This document shows positions 1 to 12,935 of a stretch of 62,000 nt of DNA, piece by piece; within the stretch, counting starts at the first letter, position 1; every line of letters begins with the position of its first letter. Source of the DNA: Glandiceps talaboti (taxonomy: Eukaryota > Hemichordata > Enteropneusta > Spengelidae). The DNA is taken from NCBI RefSeq assembly GCF_964340395.1, contig NC_135556.1, forward strand, positions 3,042,501 through 3,104,500, read 5' to 3'. The notes under the pieces were generated by a model, which saw only the letters and a program-made list of their open reading frames with translations, did not search any database and was not told the origin of the DNA. The position numbers and the translations under genes are program-made.

Positions 1-915
1 TGCAAATTAGGGCTGAAATGTGTCTTTTTGGTTAAAAATCTACCGAGCAGATTGGGCTGAAATTTAATGGGAATGCATCTAGGGATGTATGGACAAAGAA
101 ATATTAAGCATACAATGATTACATGAGTGATATGCAAATTAGGTGTAAGAATGTTCATTTTTGGTCAAAAGTGTTTATCTCAAAAAGTACTTGGTCAATG
201 AGTCTGAAACTTGGTGAGATGTTTCAGAAAGTGTTATTCTGCAGATTTTCTTCAAAACATTTTGACAAAGTTGGCCCTAGCAACCATGATCACGCCCTTA
301 GCAACAACCAAATGGCAGTATATTTTGGTTAAATAACATCATCTGGTAGGCAAGTGAGTAAACATTCAAAAAATGTAGGCAAATACCCTAGCAACCATGA
401 CCACGCCCATAGCAACAGCCAAACGGTGGTGTATTTCACAAAGACAACAAGGTTTAATAGACAATTGAATAAACATTCAAAAAATGTATGTAAATTTGCC
501 TAGCAACAAGACCACGCCCATAGCAACAGCCAAATGATCACATATATTGCGAAGATAACAACAGGGATCTATACACAATTGAATAAACATTCAGAAAATG
601 TAGTAAATATGCCTAGCAACAAGACCACACCCATAGCAACAGCCAAATGATCACATATATTGCAAAGATAATATCAGGAATTCATACACACGTGAACAAA
701 ACATACACAAATGTATGCAAATATATCTAACAACATAACCATGCCCATAGCAACAGCCAAATGGTAGCATATATCGTAAAGATAGCAACATGGTTGGATA
801 GGCAACTGGATAGTTATTCAGCAAATGAACACCTATCGTTGGCATGGACTAGCATATGGATAAACATATTTAAAAACAGTACAGTTGTGCTACAACGCCA
901 TTGGCGGTATTTTTT
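1..915 (+). repeat. dispersed repeat family 'AGCACAACTG', copy A (left end cut by window)
   Basis: This interspersed element matches 17211-17550 and 31500-32177. Shared phrases include TGCAAATTAGG near its visible start and repeated CATAGCAACAGCCAAATG. Its right part (about 360-800) is an internal tandem of roughly 120-bp units, each carrying a 'tagcaac..gaccacgcccatagcaacagcc' block. It ends near 'CAGTTGTGCTACAACGCCATT'-like sequence, the same end as copy C. No coding potential is seen. Identity as a non-autonomous DNA element is inferred from the terminal inverted repeat visible in copy C. Confidence 0.6.
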
Positions 916-1093
916 TAGTGCAAGAGTTTGATGACTTCAAAAGATAAAAAATACACATACCTACCCATATTTCTCCACTCATTGAGTCTGCTACCACTTT
1001 CAAATGAAATGGGCATGAATAGCTCAAAAGAAAGTTTTATATCTACTCAAAGCAAGAAGACTTTCACTGTGTTCAAACCATTGACATGATAGA

Positions 1094-1352
1094 TATTATT
1101 ACATATGTACCAGCGATTACTTGCCTTGGTGTGTGTGCATATATACTAGTGGTATTATTACACATGTACCAGAAATTATTTGCACTGGTGTGTGTGCATA
1201 CTAGTGGTATTATTACATATGTACCAGGGATTACATGCACTGGTGTGTGTGCACACTAGTGGTATTATTACATATGTACCAGAGATTACTTGCACTGGTG
1301 TGTGTGCACAATAGTGGTATTATTACATTTGTACCAGAGTGTGCATACTAGT
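1094..1352. repeat. tandem repeat, ~55-bp unit, about 4.5 copies
   Basis: Four full units and one truncated unit begin TATTATTACATATGTACCAG and end TGTGTGTGCACACTAGTGG. Units differ by a few substitutions, and the first is about 4 bp longer. It lies just upstream of the first visible exon of the PH-like gene, in an intron or upstream exon-free sequence. Confidence 0.8.
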
Positions 1353-1545
1353 GTTTTCTGCTGCGCTTTCACTTGCTATGCTCGTGAAAGAATGGGTGCA
1401 GAGAACACTGCAAGCACTTGTGCAAATACCCTGAGTATGCCACATTCGCACTCTGACATTATGGGGTTCTGTCATATTATCATCTTCTTTTATTATGAAA
1501 AAATGACATGACTGTCTTTTAACTTTATTGACTGTCCATTTGCAG

Positions 1546-1584
1546 CTATGCATTTACATTCAGATCAGAGGATGGTAAGACAAG
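1546..1584 (+). CDS. PH-like gene, exon (first visible)
   Basis: The acceptor is TTGCAG and the donor CAAG|GTGAGT. The exon starts with one base of a split codon and ends with two, matching the single base that opens the next exon. It encodes the final beta-strand of the PH-like domain. Confidence 0.65.
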
Positions 1585-4500
1585 GTGAGTTGATTGAACA
1601 TACAGTAGGTATGGGAATCAGGGGATAAAAACTATAATTGCTATGTTTCTTGGGATGTCATGATAGATAAATCTCCTAGGAAGTAATCTTTGATATTGTA
1701 ATAGGGTTTTTAAGATGTGTGGTATACAACTTATAGGGTTTTTAAGATGTGTGGTATACAACTTAGTGGTATTGGTAGAGGATGAAATATTCCATAAAGT
1801 CCAAAGTTCAATGCCATTGGCATTTTTGTACTGTCAATGACAAATACAGTCAGACTTGTTAATGACAAATGACAAATACAGTCAGACTTGTTAATGACAA
1901 ATGACAAATACAGTCAGACTTGTTAATGACAAATGACAAATACAGTCAGACTTGTTAATGACAAATGACAAATACAGTCAGACTTGTTAATGACAAATGA
2001 CAAGTACAGTCAGACTTGATAATGACAAATGACAAATACAGTCAGACTTGTTAATGACAAATGACAAATACAGTCAGACTTGTTAATGACAAATGACAAA
2101 TACAGTCAGACTTGTTAATGACAAATGACAAATACAGTTAGACTTGTTAATGACAAATGACAAATACAGTCAGACTTGTTAATGACAAATGACAAGTACA
2201 GTCAGACTTGTTAATGACAAATGACAAATACAGTCAGACTTGTTAATGACAAATGACAAATACAGTCAGACTTGTTAATGACAAATGACAAATACAGTCA
2301 GACTTGTTAATGACAAATGACAAGTACAGTCAGACTTGTTAATGACAAGTGACAAATACAGTCAGACTTGGTAATGACAAATGACAAGTACAGTCAGACT
2401 TGTTAATGACGAATGACAAATACAGTCAGACTTGATAATGACAAATGACAAATACAGTCAGACTTGTTAATGACAAATGACAAATACAGTCAGACTTGTT
2501 AATGACAAATGACAAATACAGTCAGACTTGTTAATGACAAATGACAAATACAGTCAGACTTGTTAATGACAAATGGACAAATGACAAGTACAGTCAGACT
2601 TGTTAATGACAAATGACAAATACAGTCAGACTTGTTAATGACAAATGACAAATACAGTCAGACTTGTTAATGACAAATGACAAATACAGTCAGACTTGTT
2701 AATGACAAATGACAAATACAGTCAGACTTGTTAATGACAAATGACAAATACAGTCAGACTTGTTAATGACAAATGACAAGTACAGTCAGACTTGTTAATG
2801 ACAAGTGACAAATACAGTCAGACTTGGTAATGACAAATGACAAATACAGTCAGACTTGTTAATGACAAATGACAAATACAGTCAGACTTGTTAATGACAA
2901 ATGACAAATACAGTCAGACTTGTTAATGACAAATGACAAATACAGTCAGACTTGTTAATGACAAGTGACAAATACAGTCAGACTTGTTAATGACAAATGA
3001 CAAATACAGTCAGACTTGTTAATGACAAATGAAATACTGAAATACTGAATGTTTTTCACTGTGGTTTTGGACAATAGGACTTAGTTTTCACTCTGATCTT
3101 TTCTTTCTCTTTCAACAGTAGAAGTGTCTGCTGTGAGAATGCATATGAGCATAGCCAGTGGATCTCAGCCTTGTATAGTGCTAAGGTAAGTAACCATCTA
3201 ACTATCAATGCTTTGCAAACTCAAAGTCAGACTTCTGGTATGTTCACTAAACTTATACATGTACCTTACTTTATGCTAATTGTTGACTCTAGAAAAATAC
3301 ATTAACCCTTTTACTGGAAATGGTTCAACCCTCCTAAATAGCTGATTAAAATATTGTGTTTAAACAATGTAAATGAACTGTTGGACTTTGTTAACAAAGT
3401 GTGAGTTTGTTGGACTTTGTTAACAAAGTGTGAGTTTGTTGGACCTGTTCAATCACTTTGTTAACAAAGTGTGAGTTTGTTGGACTTTGTTAACAAAGTG
3501 TGAGTTTGTTGGACTTTGTTAACAAAGTGTGAGTTTGTTGGACTTTGTTAACAAAGTGTGAGTTTGTTGGACTTTGTTAACAAAGTGTGAGTTTGTTGGA
3601 CCTGTTCAATCACTTTGTTAACAAAGTGAGTTTGTTGGACTTTGTTAACAAAGTGTGAGTTTGTTGGACTTTGTTAACAAAGTGTGAGTTTGTTGGACTT
3701 TGTTAACAAAGTGTGAGTTTGTTGGACCTGTTCAATCACTTTGTTAACAAAGTGTGAGTTTGTTGGACTTTGTTAACAAAGTGTGAGTTTGTTGGACTTT
3801 GTTAACAAAGTGTGAGTTTGTTGGACTTTGTTAACAAAGTGTGAGTTTGTTGGACCTGTTCAATCACTTTGTTAACAAAGTGTGAGTTTGTTGGACTTTG
3901 TTAACAAAGTGTGAGTTTGTTGGACCTGTTCAATCACTTTGTTAACAAAGTGAGTTTGTTGGACTTTGTTAACAAAATGTGAGTTTGTTGGACTTTGTTA
4001 ACAAAGTGTGAGTTTGTTGGACTTTGTTAACAAAGTGTGAGTTTGTTGGACCTGTTCAATCACTTTGTTAACAAAGTGTGAGTTTGTTGGACTTTGTTAA
4101 CAAAGTGTGAGTTTGTTGGACTTTGTTAACAAAGTGTGAGTTTGTTGGACTTTGTTAACAAAGTGTGAGTTTGTTGGACCTGTTCAATCACTTTGTTAAC
4201 AAAGTGTGAGTTTGTTGGACTTTGTTAACAAAGTGTGAGTTTGTTGGACCTGTTCAATCACTTTGTTAACAAAGTGTGAGTTTGTTGGACTTTGTTAACA
4301 AAGTGTGAGTTTGTTGGACTTTGTTAACAAAGTGTGAGTTTGTTGGACCTGTTCAATCACTTTGTTAACAAAGTGTGAGTTTGTTGGACTTTGTTAACAA
4401 AGTGTGAGTTTGTTGGACTTTGTTAACAAAGTGTGAGTTTGTTGGACTTTGTTAACAAAGTGTGAGTTTGTTGGACCTGTTCAATCACTTTGTTAACAAA

Positions 4501-7500
4501 GTGTGAGTTTGTTGGACTTTGTTAACAAAGTGTGAGTTTGTTGGACTTTGTTAACAAAGTGTGAGTTTGTTGGACTTTGTTAACAAAGTGTGAGTTTGTT
4601 GGACCTGTTCAATCACTTTGTTAACAAAGTGTGAGTTTGTTGGACTTTGTTAACAAAGTGTGAGTTTGTTGGACTTTGTTAACAAAGTGTGAGTTTGTTG
4701 GACTTTGTTAACAAAGTGTGAGTTTGTTGGACTTTGTTAACAAAGTGTGAGTTTGTTGGACCTGTTCAATCACTTTGTTAACAAAGTGTGAGTTTGTTGG
4801 ACATTGTTAACAAAGTGTGAGTTTGTTGGACTTTGTTAACAAAGTGTGAGTTTGTTGGACTTTGTTAACAAAGTGTGAGTTTGTTGGACTTTGTTAACAA
4901 AGTGTGAGTTTGTTGGACTTTGTTAACAAAGTGTGAGTTTGTTGGACCTGTTCAATCACTTTGTTAACAAAGTGTGAGTTTGTTGGACTTTGTTAACAAA
5001 GTGTGAGTTTGTTGGACTTTGTTAACAAAGTGTGAGTTTGTTGGACTTTGTTAACAAAGTGTGAGTTTGTTGGACCTGTTCAATCACTTTGTTAACAAAG
5101 TGTGAGTTTGTTGAACCTGTTCAGTGAACAAAGTGTGAGTTTGTTGAACCTGTTCAGTTAACAAAGTGTGAGTTTGTTGAACCTGTTCAGTTAACAAAGT
5201 GTGAGTTTGTTGAACCTGTTCAGTCAACAAAGTGTGAGTTTGTTGGACCTGTTCTGTCAACAAAGTGTGAGTTTGTTGAACCTGTTCAGTTAACAAAGTG
5301 TGAGTTTGTTGAACCTGTTCAGTGAACAAAGTGTGAGTTTGTTGAACCTGTTCAGTTAACAAAGTGTGAGTTTGTTGAACCTGTTCAGTCAACAAAGTGT
5401 GAGTTTGTTGGACCTGTTCAGTGAACAAAGTGTGAGTTTGTTGAACCTGTTCAGTTAACAAAGTGTGAGTTTGTTGAACCTGTTCAGTGAACAAAGTGTG
5501 AGTTTGTTGAACCTGTTCAGTCAACAAAGTGTGAGTTTGTTGGACCTGTTCTGTCAACAAAGTGTGAGTTTGTTGGACCTGTTCAGTTAACAAAGTGTGA
5601 GTTTGTTGAACCTGTTCAGTTAACAAAGTGTGAGTTTGTTGAACCTGTTCAGTCAACAAAGTGTGAGTTTGTTGGACCTGTTCAGTCAACAAAATGTGAG
5701 TTTGTTGGACCTGTTCAGTTAACAAAGTGTGAGTTTGTTGAACCTGTTCAGTTAACAAAATGTGAGTTTGTTGAACCTGTTCAGTTAACAAAGTGTGAGT
5801 TTGTTGAACCTGTTCAGTCAACAAAGTGTGAGTTTGTTGGACCTGTTCAGTTAACAAAGTGTGAGTTTGTTGAACCTGTTCTGTCAACAAAGTGTGAGTT
5901 TGTTGAACCTGTTCAGTTAACAAAGTGTGAGTTTGTTGAACCTGTTCAGTTAACAAAGTGTGAGTTTGTTGAACCTGTTCTGTCAACAAAGTGTGAGTTT
6001 GTTGAACCTGTTCAGTTAACAAAGTGTGAGTTTGTTGAACCTGTTCAGTTAACAAAGTGTGAGTTTCTGAAGTTGATTTTTAAAGTCTGCTAGTTGTCCA
6101 TTTCTAGTCTTCTCCTCATTAACTTTATAGTACCCTGATGGCTTCTCAAGTGGAGGGACACCCAACCAATCACAAGGGGCTTCATTTGAAGATGCCTACC
6201 AAATGTTACAGGACCCTTGCCGTCCACAGGTAAGTTTAGTTACAATACCTAATACATGCCTAGCAGGGTACACAGTATTTTCCTTATACATGCCTAGCAG
6301 GGTACACGATATTTACCTAATACATGCCTAGCAGGGTACACGGTATTTTCCTTACACATGCCTAGCAAGGTACAGGGTATTTTCCTTATACATGCCTAGC
6401 AGGGTACAGGGTATTTTCCTTATACATGCCTAGCAGGGTACACGATATTTACCTAATACATGCCTAGCAGGGTACACAGTATTTTCCTTATACATGCCTA
6501 GCAGGGTACACGATATTTACCTAATACATGCCTAGCAGGGTACACGGTATTTTCCTTACACATGCCTAGCAAGGTACAGGGTATTTTCCTTATACATGCC
6601 TAGCAGGGTACAGGGTATTTTCCTTATACATGCCTAGCAAGGTACAGGGTATTTTCCTAATACATGCCTAGTAGGGTACAGTGTATTTTCTTTATACATG
6701 CCTAGCAAAGTACAGGGTATTTTCCTTATACATGTCTAGCAAAGTACAGGGTATTTTCCTAATACATGCCTAGCAGGGTACAGGGTATTTTCCATATACA
6801 TGCCTAGCAGGGTACAGGGTATTTCCTAATACATGCCTAGCAGGGTACAGGGTATTTTCCTTATACATGCCTAGCAGAGTACAGGGTATTTCCTAATACA
6901 TGCCTAGCAGGGTACAGGGTATTTTCCTTATACATGCCTAGCAGAGTACAGGGTATTTCCTAATACATGCCTAGCAAAGTACAGGGTATTTACCTAATAC
7001 ATGCCTAGCAGGGTACAGGGTATTTTCCTTATACATGCCTAGCAAAGTACAGGGTATTTTCCTTATACATGCCTAGCAGGGTACACGGTATTTTCCTAAT
7101 ACATGCCTAGCACGATACAGGGTATTTTCCTTATACATGCCTAGCAGGGTACAGGGTATTTTCCTTATACATGCCTAGCAGGGTACACGGTATTTTCCTT
7201 ATACATGCCTAGCAGGGTACAGGGTATTTTCCTTATACATGCCTAGCAGGGTACACGGTATTTTCCTAATACATGCCTAGCACGATACAGGGTATTTTCC
7301 TTATACATGCCTAGCAGGGTACAGGGTATTTTCCTTATACATGCCTAGCAGGGTACAGGGTATTTTCCTTATACATGCCTAGCAGAGTACAGGGTATTTC
7401 CTAATACATGCCTAGCACGATACAGGGTATTTTCCTTATACATGCCTAGCAGGGTACAGGGTATTTTCCTTATACATGCCTAGCAAAGTACAGGGTATTT

Positions 7501-10500
7501 TCCTAATACATGCCTAGCAAAGTACAGGGTATTTTCCTAATTCATGCCTAGCAGGGTACAGGGTATTTTCCTTATACATGCCTAGCAGAGTACAGGGTAT
7601 TTCCCTTACCATAAAAGGAATATTACATAGTGATTGCAGGCCATGTTAACTAATATTCTATGACTCGTGAGCTTGAATAAGTTTCTTTATTCTCTGTTTT
7701 CTGCAAAGCTAAGTACTCATTGAAATTTGAATATATTATTCAAATTTCAAAATACAATTTTTAATATGTTTTGACCAACTGAGCTAGACTTAAAAATTCA
7801 GTTAAAAGATCAAACTGCTTGTAATCAATTTATAGATGATTGACCAATTATTCATGATAACAAATTTTGATATTTGACTGTATGTGTATAACATTTCATC
7901 TTTAAACTTCTATCACATTTCTAGATACAAAGAAAACCCACATTTCATACATACACAGAATACACACATTCCATACATACACAGAATACACACATTCCAT
8001 ACATACACAGAATACACACATTCCATACATACACAGAAGACACACATTCCATACATACACAAGAATACACACATTCCATACATACACAGAATACACACAT
8101 TCCATACATACACAGAATACACACATTCCATACATACACAGAATACACACATTCCATCCATACACAGAATACACACATTTCATACATACACAGAATACAC
8201 ACATTCCATCCATACACAGAATACACACATTCCATACATACACAGAATACACACATTCCATACATACACAGAATACACACATTCCATACATACACAAGAA
8301 TACACACATTCCATACATACACAGAATACACACATTCCATACATACACAGAATACACACATTTCATACATACACAGAATACACACATTCCATCCATACAC
8401 AGAATACACACATTTCATACATACACAGAATACACACATTCCATCCATACACAGAATACACACATTCCATACATACACAGAATACACACATTCCATACAT
8501 ACACAGAATACATGCATTTCATACATACACAGAATACATGTATTTCATACATACACAGAATACACACATTCCATACATACACAGAATACATGTATTTCAT
8601 ACATACACAGAATACACACATTCCATCCATACACAGAATACACACATTCCATACATACACAGAATACACACATTCCATCCATACACAGAATACACACATT
8701 TCATACATACACAGAATACACACATTCCATCCATACACAGAATACACACATTCCATACATACACAGAATACACACATTCCATACATACACAGAATACACA
8801 CATTCCATTCATACACAGAATACACACATTCCATACATACACAGAATACATGCATTCCATCCATACACAGAATACACACATTCCATACATACACAGAATA
8901 CACACATTCCATACATACACAGAATACAGTCATGCATTTCATACATACACAGAATACACACATTTCATACATACACAGAATACATGCATTTCATACATAC
9001 ACAGAATACATGCATTTCATACATACACAGAATACACACATTTCATACATACACAGAATACACACATTCCATACATACACAGAATACATGCATTTCATAC
9101 ATACACAGAATACATGCATTCCATACATACACAGAATACACACATTTCATACATACACAGAATACACACATTCCATCCATACACAGAATACACACATTCC
9201 ATACATACACAGAATACATGCATTCCATACATACACAGAATACATGCATTTCATACATACACAGAATACATGCATTTCATACATACACAGAATACATGCA
9301 TTTCATACATACACAGAATACATGCATTTCATACATACACAGAATACACACATTTCATACATACACAGAATACACACATTTCATACATACACAGAATACA
9401 TGCATTCCATACATACACAGAATACATGCATTTCATACATACACAGAATACATGCATTCCATACATACACAGAATACATGCATTTCATACATACACAGAA
9501 TACATGCATTTCATACATTTACTTTCATTCTTTATGCAGTGCTCTCAGAAGGTCTTTGCTTAGGTGGTTCTTAGTGTGATTGTGCCCATATGCAATAGTA
9601 TCATTTTAAATTATTGAAAAAAGTCCACTGAGGTGCAAATTTTGTCAATGATTCAAACCATTTGAGTACACATTTACTGTAGATCTTTTTGAAATCATAG
9701 CATATTGCTGGTAATGTATCCATCAATGAGATCTCTTTAAAGTGATGAACCAAAATGGCTGTAACATTTCGAACTTAGTGTAGCCTTTGGGAGAACACTG
9801 CTAAGATGTACATTCAAAGATACTAGCTTTAATCTCATTTTCTCATTTCTTAACATTTTCAAGGAGTGTTATCGACGTAAGTTATGATTGAGTGTGTGCT
9901 GAAAGTATGTTAAATATCTGTGCAAAAAATGCACGCTGCAAAAATGCAATGCACGTCCTGTTCCTGTGAAATAAATTTTGTTGTGCATTTCAGCCATTCT
10001 AATGCATGCTTCGGTGTGTGGGTAAATCCTAATAACAATGCACTATGAATATTAATATGTGGATGTATTTGTGAGTCTGTGAATATTTGTCTTTGATTGA
10101 CTTTCACAAGGTTGGAGTGATTTTGCCTTTCTGATGTTTTATGTTTTTATGTTTAATTCTTTTGTACTTATGTCTTATTTCTGTGTTCTGTTTGAATACT
10201 TCATTGCTGACTTGATAAAGGATCTCAAATAGAATTTAGACATTTCATTACTCTTAGTTATCAATTTCAAATAACTTTCAAACCTGTATTGAACTATTAA
10301 GAGACTACTGAATAACCAGTGATGAATTACTGTTTGACTACTAATCTTTGTATTGTGTGATACTTTTCAGTAACATTTTGAAGTGCTTTGTAATTTCTGA
10401 TGACAGCTCATATTAATAAACGTTTGTGTACATATTTATACACGTCATTCAGATTGCCATATAGACTATTTCTACATGTATAGGATTTTGTCATACAAGT

Positions 10501-12935
10501 CGAAGTTTTTTTGAAAACAACTTAGTAATTTTGTAAAATCACAGAAAGAAAAAATCAACCACAGACTCAGTAGCAAAGAAGTCAGTTGTAATGTTCATAG
10601 GGAAGGAGTAATTTGATGAACATTTTGGCTCAGGTCTTTTTATAGTGGGTCTTAGATTTAGGATAGTATATAAGATTGATAATTTATAGTGGGTCTTAGA
10701 TTTAGGATAGTATATAAGATTGATAATTTATAGTGGGTCTTAGATTTAGGATAGTATAATTTATAAGATTGATAATTTATGTGCAATGAAGGTCACGGGC
10801 CCAAAGAGGTTATACAATACAATGGAAACACTCTATGAAACTTAGGTTCTTATTTTGAAAGCATAATAAATGAAACATTCATTTGGGATATAATGCCAAA
10901 ATATGAAATAACAAAAAGTCACAATATATGACTGGGTTTCTATTTGTAGTTTGTTATCAACAAAAGATTTAAACAGAGTTGTTGTCAACATACAAATACA
11001 ATATTTTAGAGTCCAAGGTGAATATTTTAGAGTCCAAAGTGAATATTTTAGAGTCCAAGGTGAATTCAGAATGTTACCAAAACCAAGGTCTTCTGTAGGC
11101 TGTACTTTTAGGCTCAATTTTATATTCTTATTTCTCAAAATCTATTTAACCACACAAGATGCAGTGAAATGTTGTTTCTTTTGCCTGCATGTACTAATTT
11201 CCTAGTTAATATTTTTATTTACTTTTTATTATATTCTTAATTAGACATTTTTGTTTAACTTTATAGCGAAGAATTCCACTCCTAGGTGTGATAGGCAAGA
11301 GCAAGAGTGCCACGCTGCCATTCACTTGGCCAAAGTGATTTTTTGAAAAAAAAATGGTAATGAAGATGTACTAACATGATAGTGCTTTATTGCCTAATAA
11401 CAATCCCTAGCTTTAATGTTACTAAATCTTTCATTCAATGTTCCTGAATGTTGATTCAATGTTGCTTTAATAAGTTCCTAAATCTGTGATGCAATGTTGT
11501 GTAAGTGTTGCTAAATCTCTTCGCTAAGTGTTGCATACCTCTGCAGTGTGTTAATTTGCTCTTTGGATGTGTGAAAGTTCCACATGTAACGTAAGTAGAT
11601 GCAGAGCACTTATAAGTGTTCACCAACTCAAAAAAACCTGCTTTGTTGTCATAGTGTGTTTATTTACCATCCTTAGTCATATGATGTAATTGTTCCCCCA
11701 GTGCATGACATCATTAATTGTTAGAATCTCCAAGAGATGATATATCTAATAAGTGCACTATTAATTGTACAATAATTGCTATAGTTCATTGTACTTTGAA
11801 ATAACATTGCATGATTTGTATGATCCTTTCCTCTCATCTTACAGCCATTCACATCCCAGTTGAATGTTGAAGGAACTCCCAAACTTAAATCAGTGAGTAT
11901 AACCTACTCAACTATAGTAAGTCTTGCTCTAACCAAGTGTTTGTAATCTAAAGTCACTACATTTACTCAACTAAGTCTTGCTCTAACCAAGTGGTCATAA
12001 TCTAAAGACACTGCATGGAATTGACACAAAACACAACTTGCTCAAAATAAACACTAGTGGAATCATAAAAGGTATTTTTATAGACTTGGAACTTTTTTTA
12101 ATTATCTATCGTTAACATTTAATTTAGACCCTTATGAAAGAAATCCTTCCCCAAAAAATCATTTCATAATGATAATTTGTTTAATTTGTGTATATTGAAC
12201 ACAGTTCTATATAGTCAAATTTATGATTAAATCTTGTAATTAGCTTGATCGCAATCCACAAATTTGCATAGAATTTTGGTAAAAAGTGTTTCTACTAGCT
12301 GAAGAAAACACTTTTTTTTCATTCCTTGATTGTGTTTTGTGAGTACTGCATGTTTTGGTAATTCCCAATTTACCAGCGTTCTTGTGAAATGTACACTTGA
12401 AATGGGACACAGTAATATACAGAAGATTGAACATGAAACTTACATTGCATAATTTATACTTTGTAAAGTGCAGGACTGTTTGTTATCAAGTCTTGAAACA
12501 TATGCATGCAATCTAACCAAGTTAAGACATTCCCACCTCACCCCCACCTCACCCCTATTGCATTGTTAATATTTACTAAAATACAAACCCCAGTTTAGTG
12601 GCAGTATACCTAACTACAGAAAGCCACACATCTCTAGTTTGTCATGACATCCTTGTAAGTACAGTGCTTAAAAAAATATTGGCAACCAAACATATTTCAA
12701 CAAAACTAACAAATGCCATAGAAAATGTCATGAGCAGCGTTTTGTATTATGTATCATTGTTGATAATATCAAATATTGTACAATTTCAAGTTTTTGACTC
12801 ATGTTGAACTTATGATTCCAATTTATTTTTTTCCAACAGCCATTACGAGATAGCATGGGTACAAGGTTTGACCATTTTACATCAGAGCTTGCACACAAGG
12901 CGAGGAAATTCTCTGTTAGGCGGAAGAAATATTAA
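1546..12935 (+). CDS. PH-like domain protein, 3' part (five exons, partial at 5')
   Basis: Five exons join in phase: 1546-1584, 3119-3185, 6131-6229, 11845-11892 and 12840-12935, all with AG/GT boundaries, giving 115 residues and a TAA stop. The first two exons encode a beta-strand (YAFTFRSEDGKT) followed by CENAYEHSQWISALYSAK. This is the pattern of the last strand and the C-terminal helix, with its conserved tryptophan, of a pleckstrin-homology domain. A Ser/Gly/Pro-rich linker follows, then a basic tail ending KARKFSVRRKKY. PH domains bind phosphoinositides or proteins at membranes. The upstream exons are outside the window, so the protein family cannot be named. Splicing phase and coding pattern are seen directly; the PH assignment is by motif only. 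Confidence 0.7.
1701..1764. repeat. direct duplication, 32-bp unit x2
   Basis: Two adjacent perfect copies of a 32-bp unit (ATAGGGTTTTTAAGATGTGT onward) lie in the intron after exon 1546-1584. This looks like an early-stage tandem duplication. Confidence 0.85.
1835..3031. repeat. minisatellite, 32-bp unit, ~37 copies
   Basis: The repeated unit contains GACAAATACAGTCAGACTTG followed by TTAATGACAAAT. Variants change one base (GACAAGTACAG, TTGATAATG, TTGGTAATG), and one unit near 2575 carries a 6-bp insertion. The array fills most of the intron between exons 1546-1584 and 3119-3185 and stops 87 bp before the acceptor exon. Confidence 0.97.
3119..3185 (+). CDS. PH-like gene, exon with C-terminal helix
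   Basis: The acceptor is CTTTCAACAG and the donor GCTAAG|GTAAGT. It encodes the cysteine pair and the helix CENAYEHSQWISALYSAK, and ends in phase 0. Confidence 0.75.
3379..5108. repeat. minisatellite, 29-bp and 41-bp units built on a palindrome
   Basis: Units share TTTGTTAACAAAGTGTGAGT. The short unit is 29 bp (TTGTTGGA plus core). The long unit is 41 bp and adds CCTGTTCAATCA. The core ACTTTGTTAACAAAGT is a perfect 16-bp palindrome, extended to 18 bp (CACTTTGTTAACAAAGTG) in the long unit. Long units recur every few short ones, giving a loose higher-order pattern. The array occupies the intron between exons 3119-3185 and 6131-6229. Confidence 0.97.
5109..6066. repeat. minisatellite, 33-bp unit, ~29 copies
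   Basis: It is contiguous with and related to the preceding 29/41-bp array. The unit is TTGTTGAACCTGTTCAG plus TTAACAAAGTGTGAGT. Variants at the CAG|TTAAC junction read GTCAAC, GTGAAC or CTGTCAAC, so many units have lost the full palindrome. A unit length of 33 keeps a minus-strand frame open (11-residue repeat), which is a by-product rather than a gene. It ends 64 bp before the next exon. Confidence 0.97.
6131..6229 (+). CDS. PH-like gene, exon (linker)
   Basis: The acceptor is ACTTTATAG and the donor CCACAG|GTAAGT. It has 33 codons in phase 0 at both ends, encoding YPDGFSSGGTPNQSQGASF and an acidic segment ending DPCRPQ. It is flexible sequence after the PH-like domain. Confidence 0.72.
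6247..7604. repeat. minisatellite, 34-bp unit, ~40 copies
   Basis: The unit is ATACATGCCTAGCAGGGTAC followed by AGGGTATTTTCCTT. Variants include AGCAAAGTAC, AGCACGATAC, a 2-3 bp shorter TTTCC, and CTAAT for CTTAT. Blocks of several units repeat together, for example the AGCACGATAC unit with its neighbours near 7109 and 7280. The array starts 17 bp after the donor of exon 6131-6229. Confidence 0.97.
7938..9519. repeat. minisatellite, 26-bp unit, ~61 copies
   Basis: The unit is CATTCCATACATACACAGAA plus TACACA. The left half is dominated by ACACATTCC units and the right half by ATGCATTTC units, with mixing between. Because 26 bp lacks stops in several frames, long reading frames appear on both strands; these are not genes. 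It lies in the intron 6230-11844. Confidence 0.97.
9520..11844. other. intron sequence with two small tandem repeats, otherwise no feature
   Basis: This is the remainder of the PH-like gene intron. It contains a 44-bp unit present three times (about 10639-10781, TTTATAGTGGGTCTTAGATT) and a 21-bp unit present three times (11001-11063, ATATTTTAGAGTCCAAGGTGA with one-base change). No exon or RNA gene was recognised in the rest. Confidence 0.7.
11845..11892 (+). CDS. PH-like gene, exon (short linker)
   Basis: The acceptor is CATCTTACAG and the donor AAATCA|GTGAGT. It has sixteen codons in phase 0 (PFTSQLNVEGTPKLKS). Confidence 0.68.
12840..12935 (+). CDS. PH-like gene, terminal exon
   Basis: The acceptor is TTTTTTTCCAACAG. 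It has 31 codons plus TAA. It encodes an amphipathic, strongly basic tail (GTRFDHFTSELAHKARKFSV then RRKKY), possibly a membrane or nuclear contact. The 3' UTR begins at 12936. Confidence 0.7.
   Translation, partial: PLRDSMGTRFDHFTSELAHKARKFSVRRKKY

Noticed and set aside
5084-6055. 323-codon frame of LLTEQVQQTHT repeats (minus strand)
   Set aside because: It is a by-product of the 33-bp unit. It is antisense within an intron and has no flanking coding sequence.
1835-9519. Possible CRISPR-like direct repeats
   Set aside because: The units are contiguous with no unique spacers, and the context is a eukaryotic intron. They are minisatellites.
7884-9579. 559-codon and other frames rich in Tyr/Thr/His or Cys/Val/Met
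   Set aside because: They come from the 26-bp minisatellite, which happens to lack stops in several frames. It lies inside an intron of the PH-like gene.
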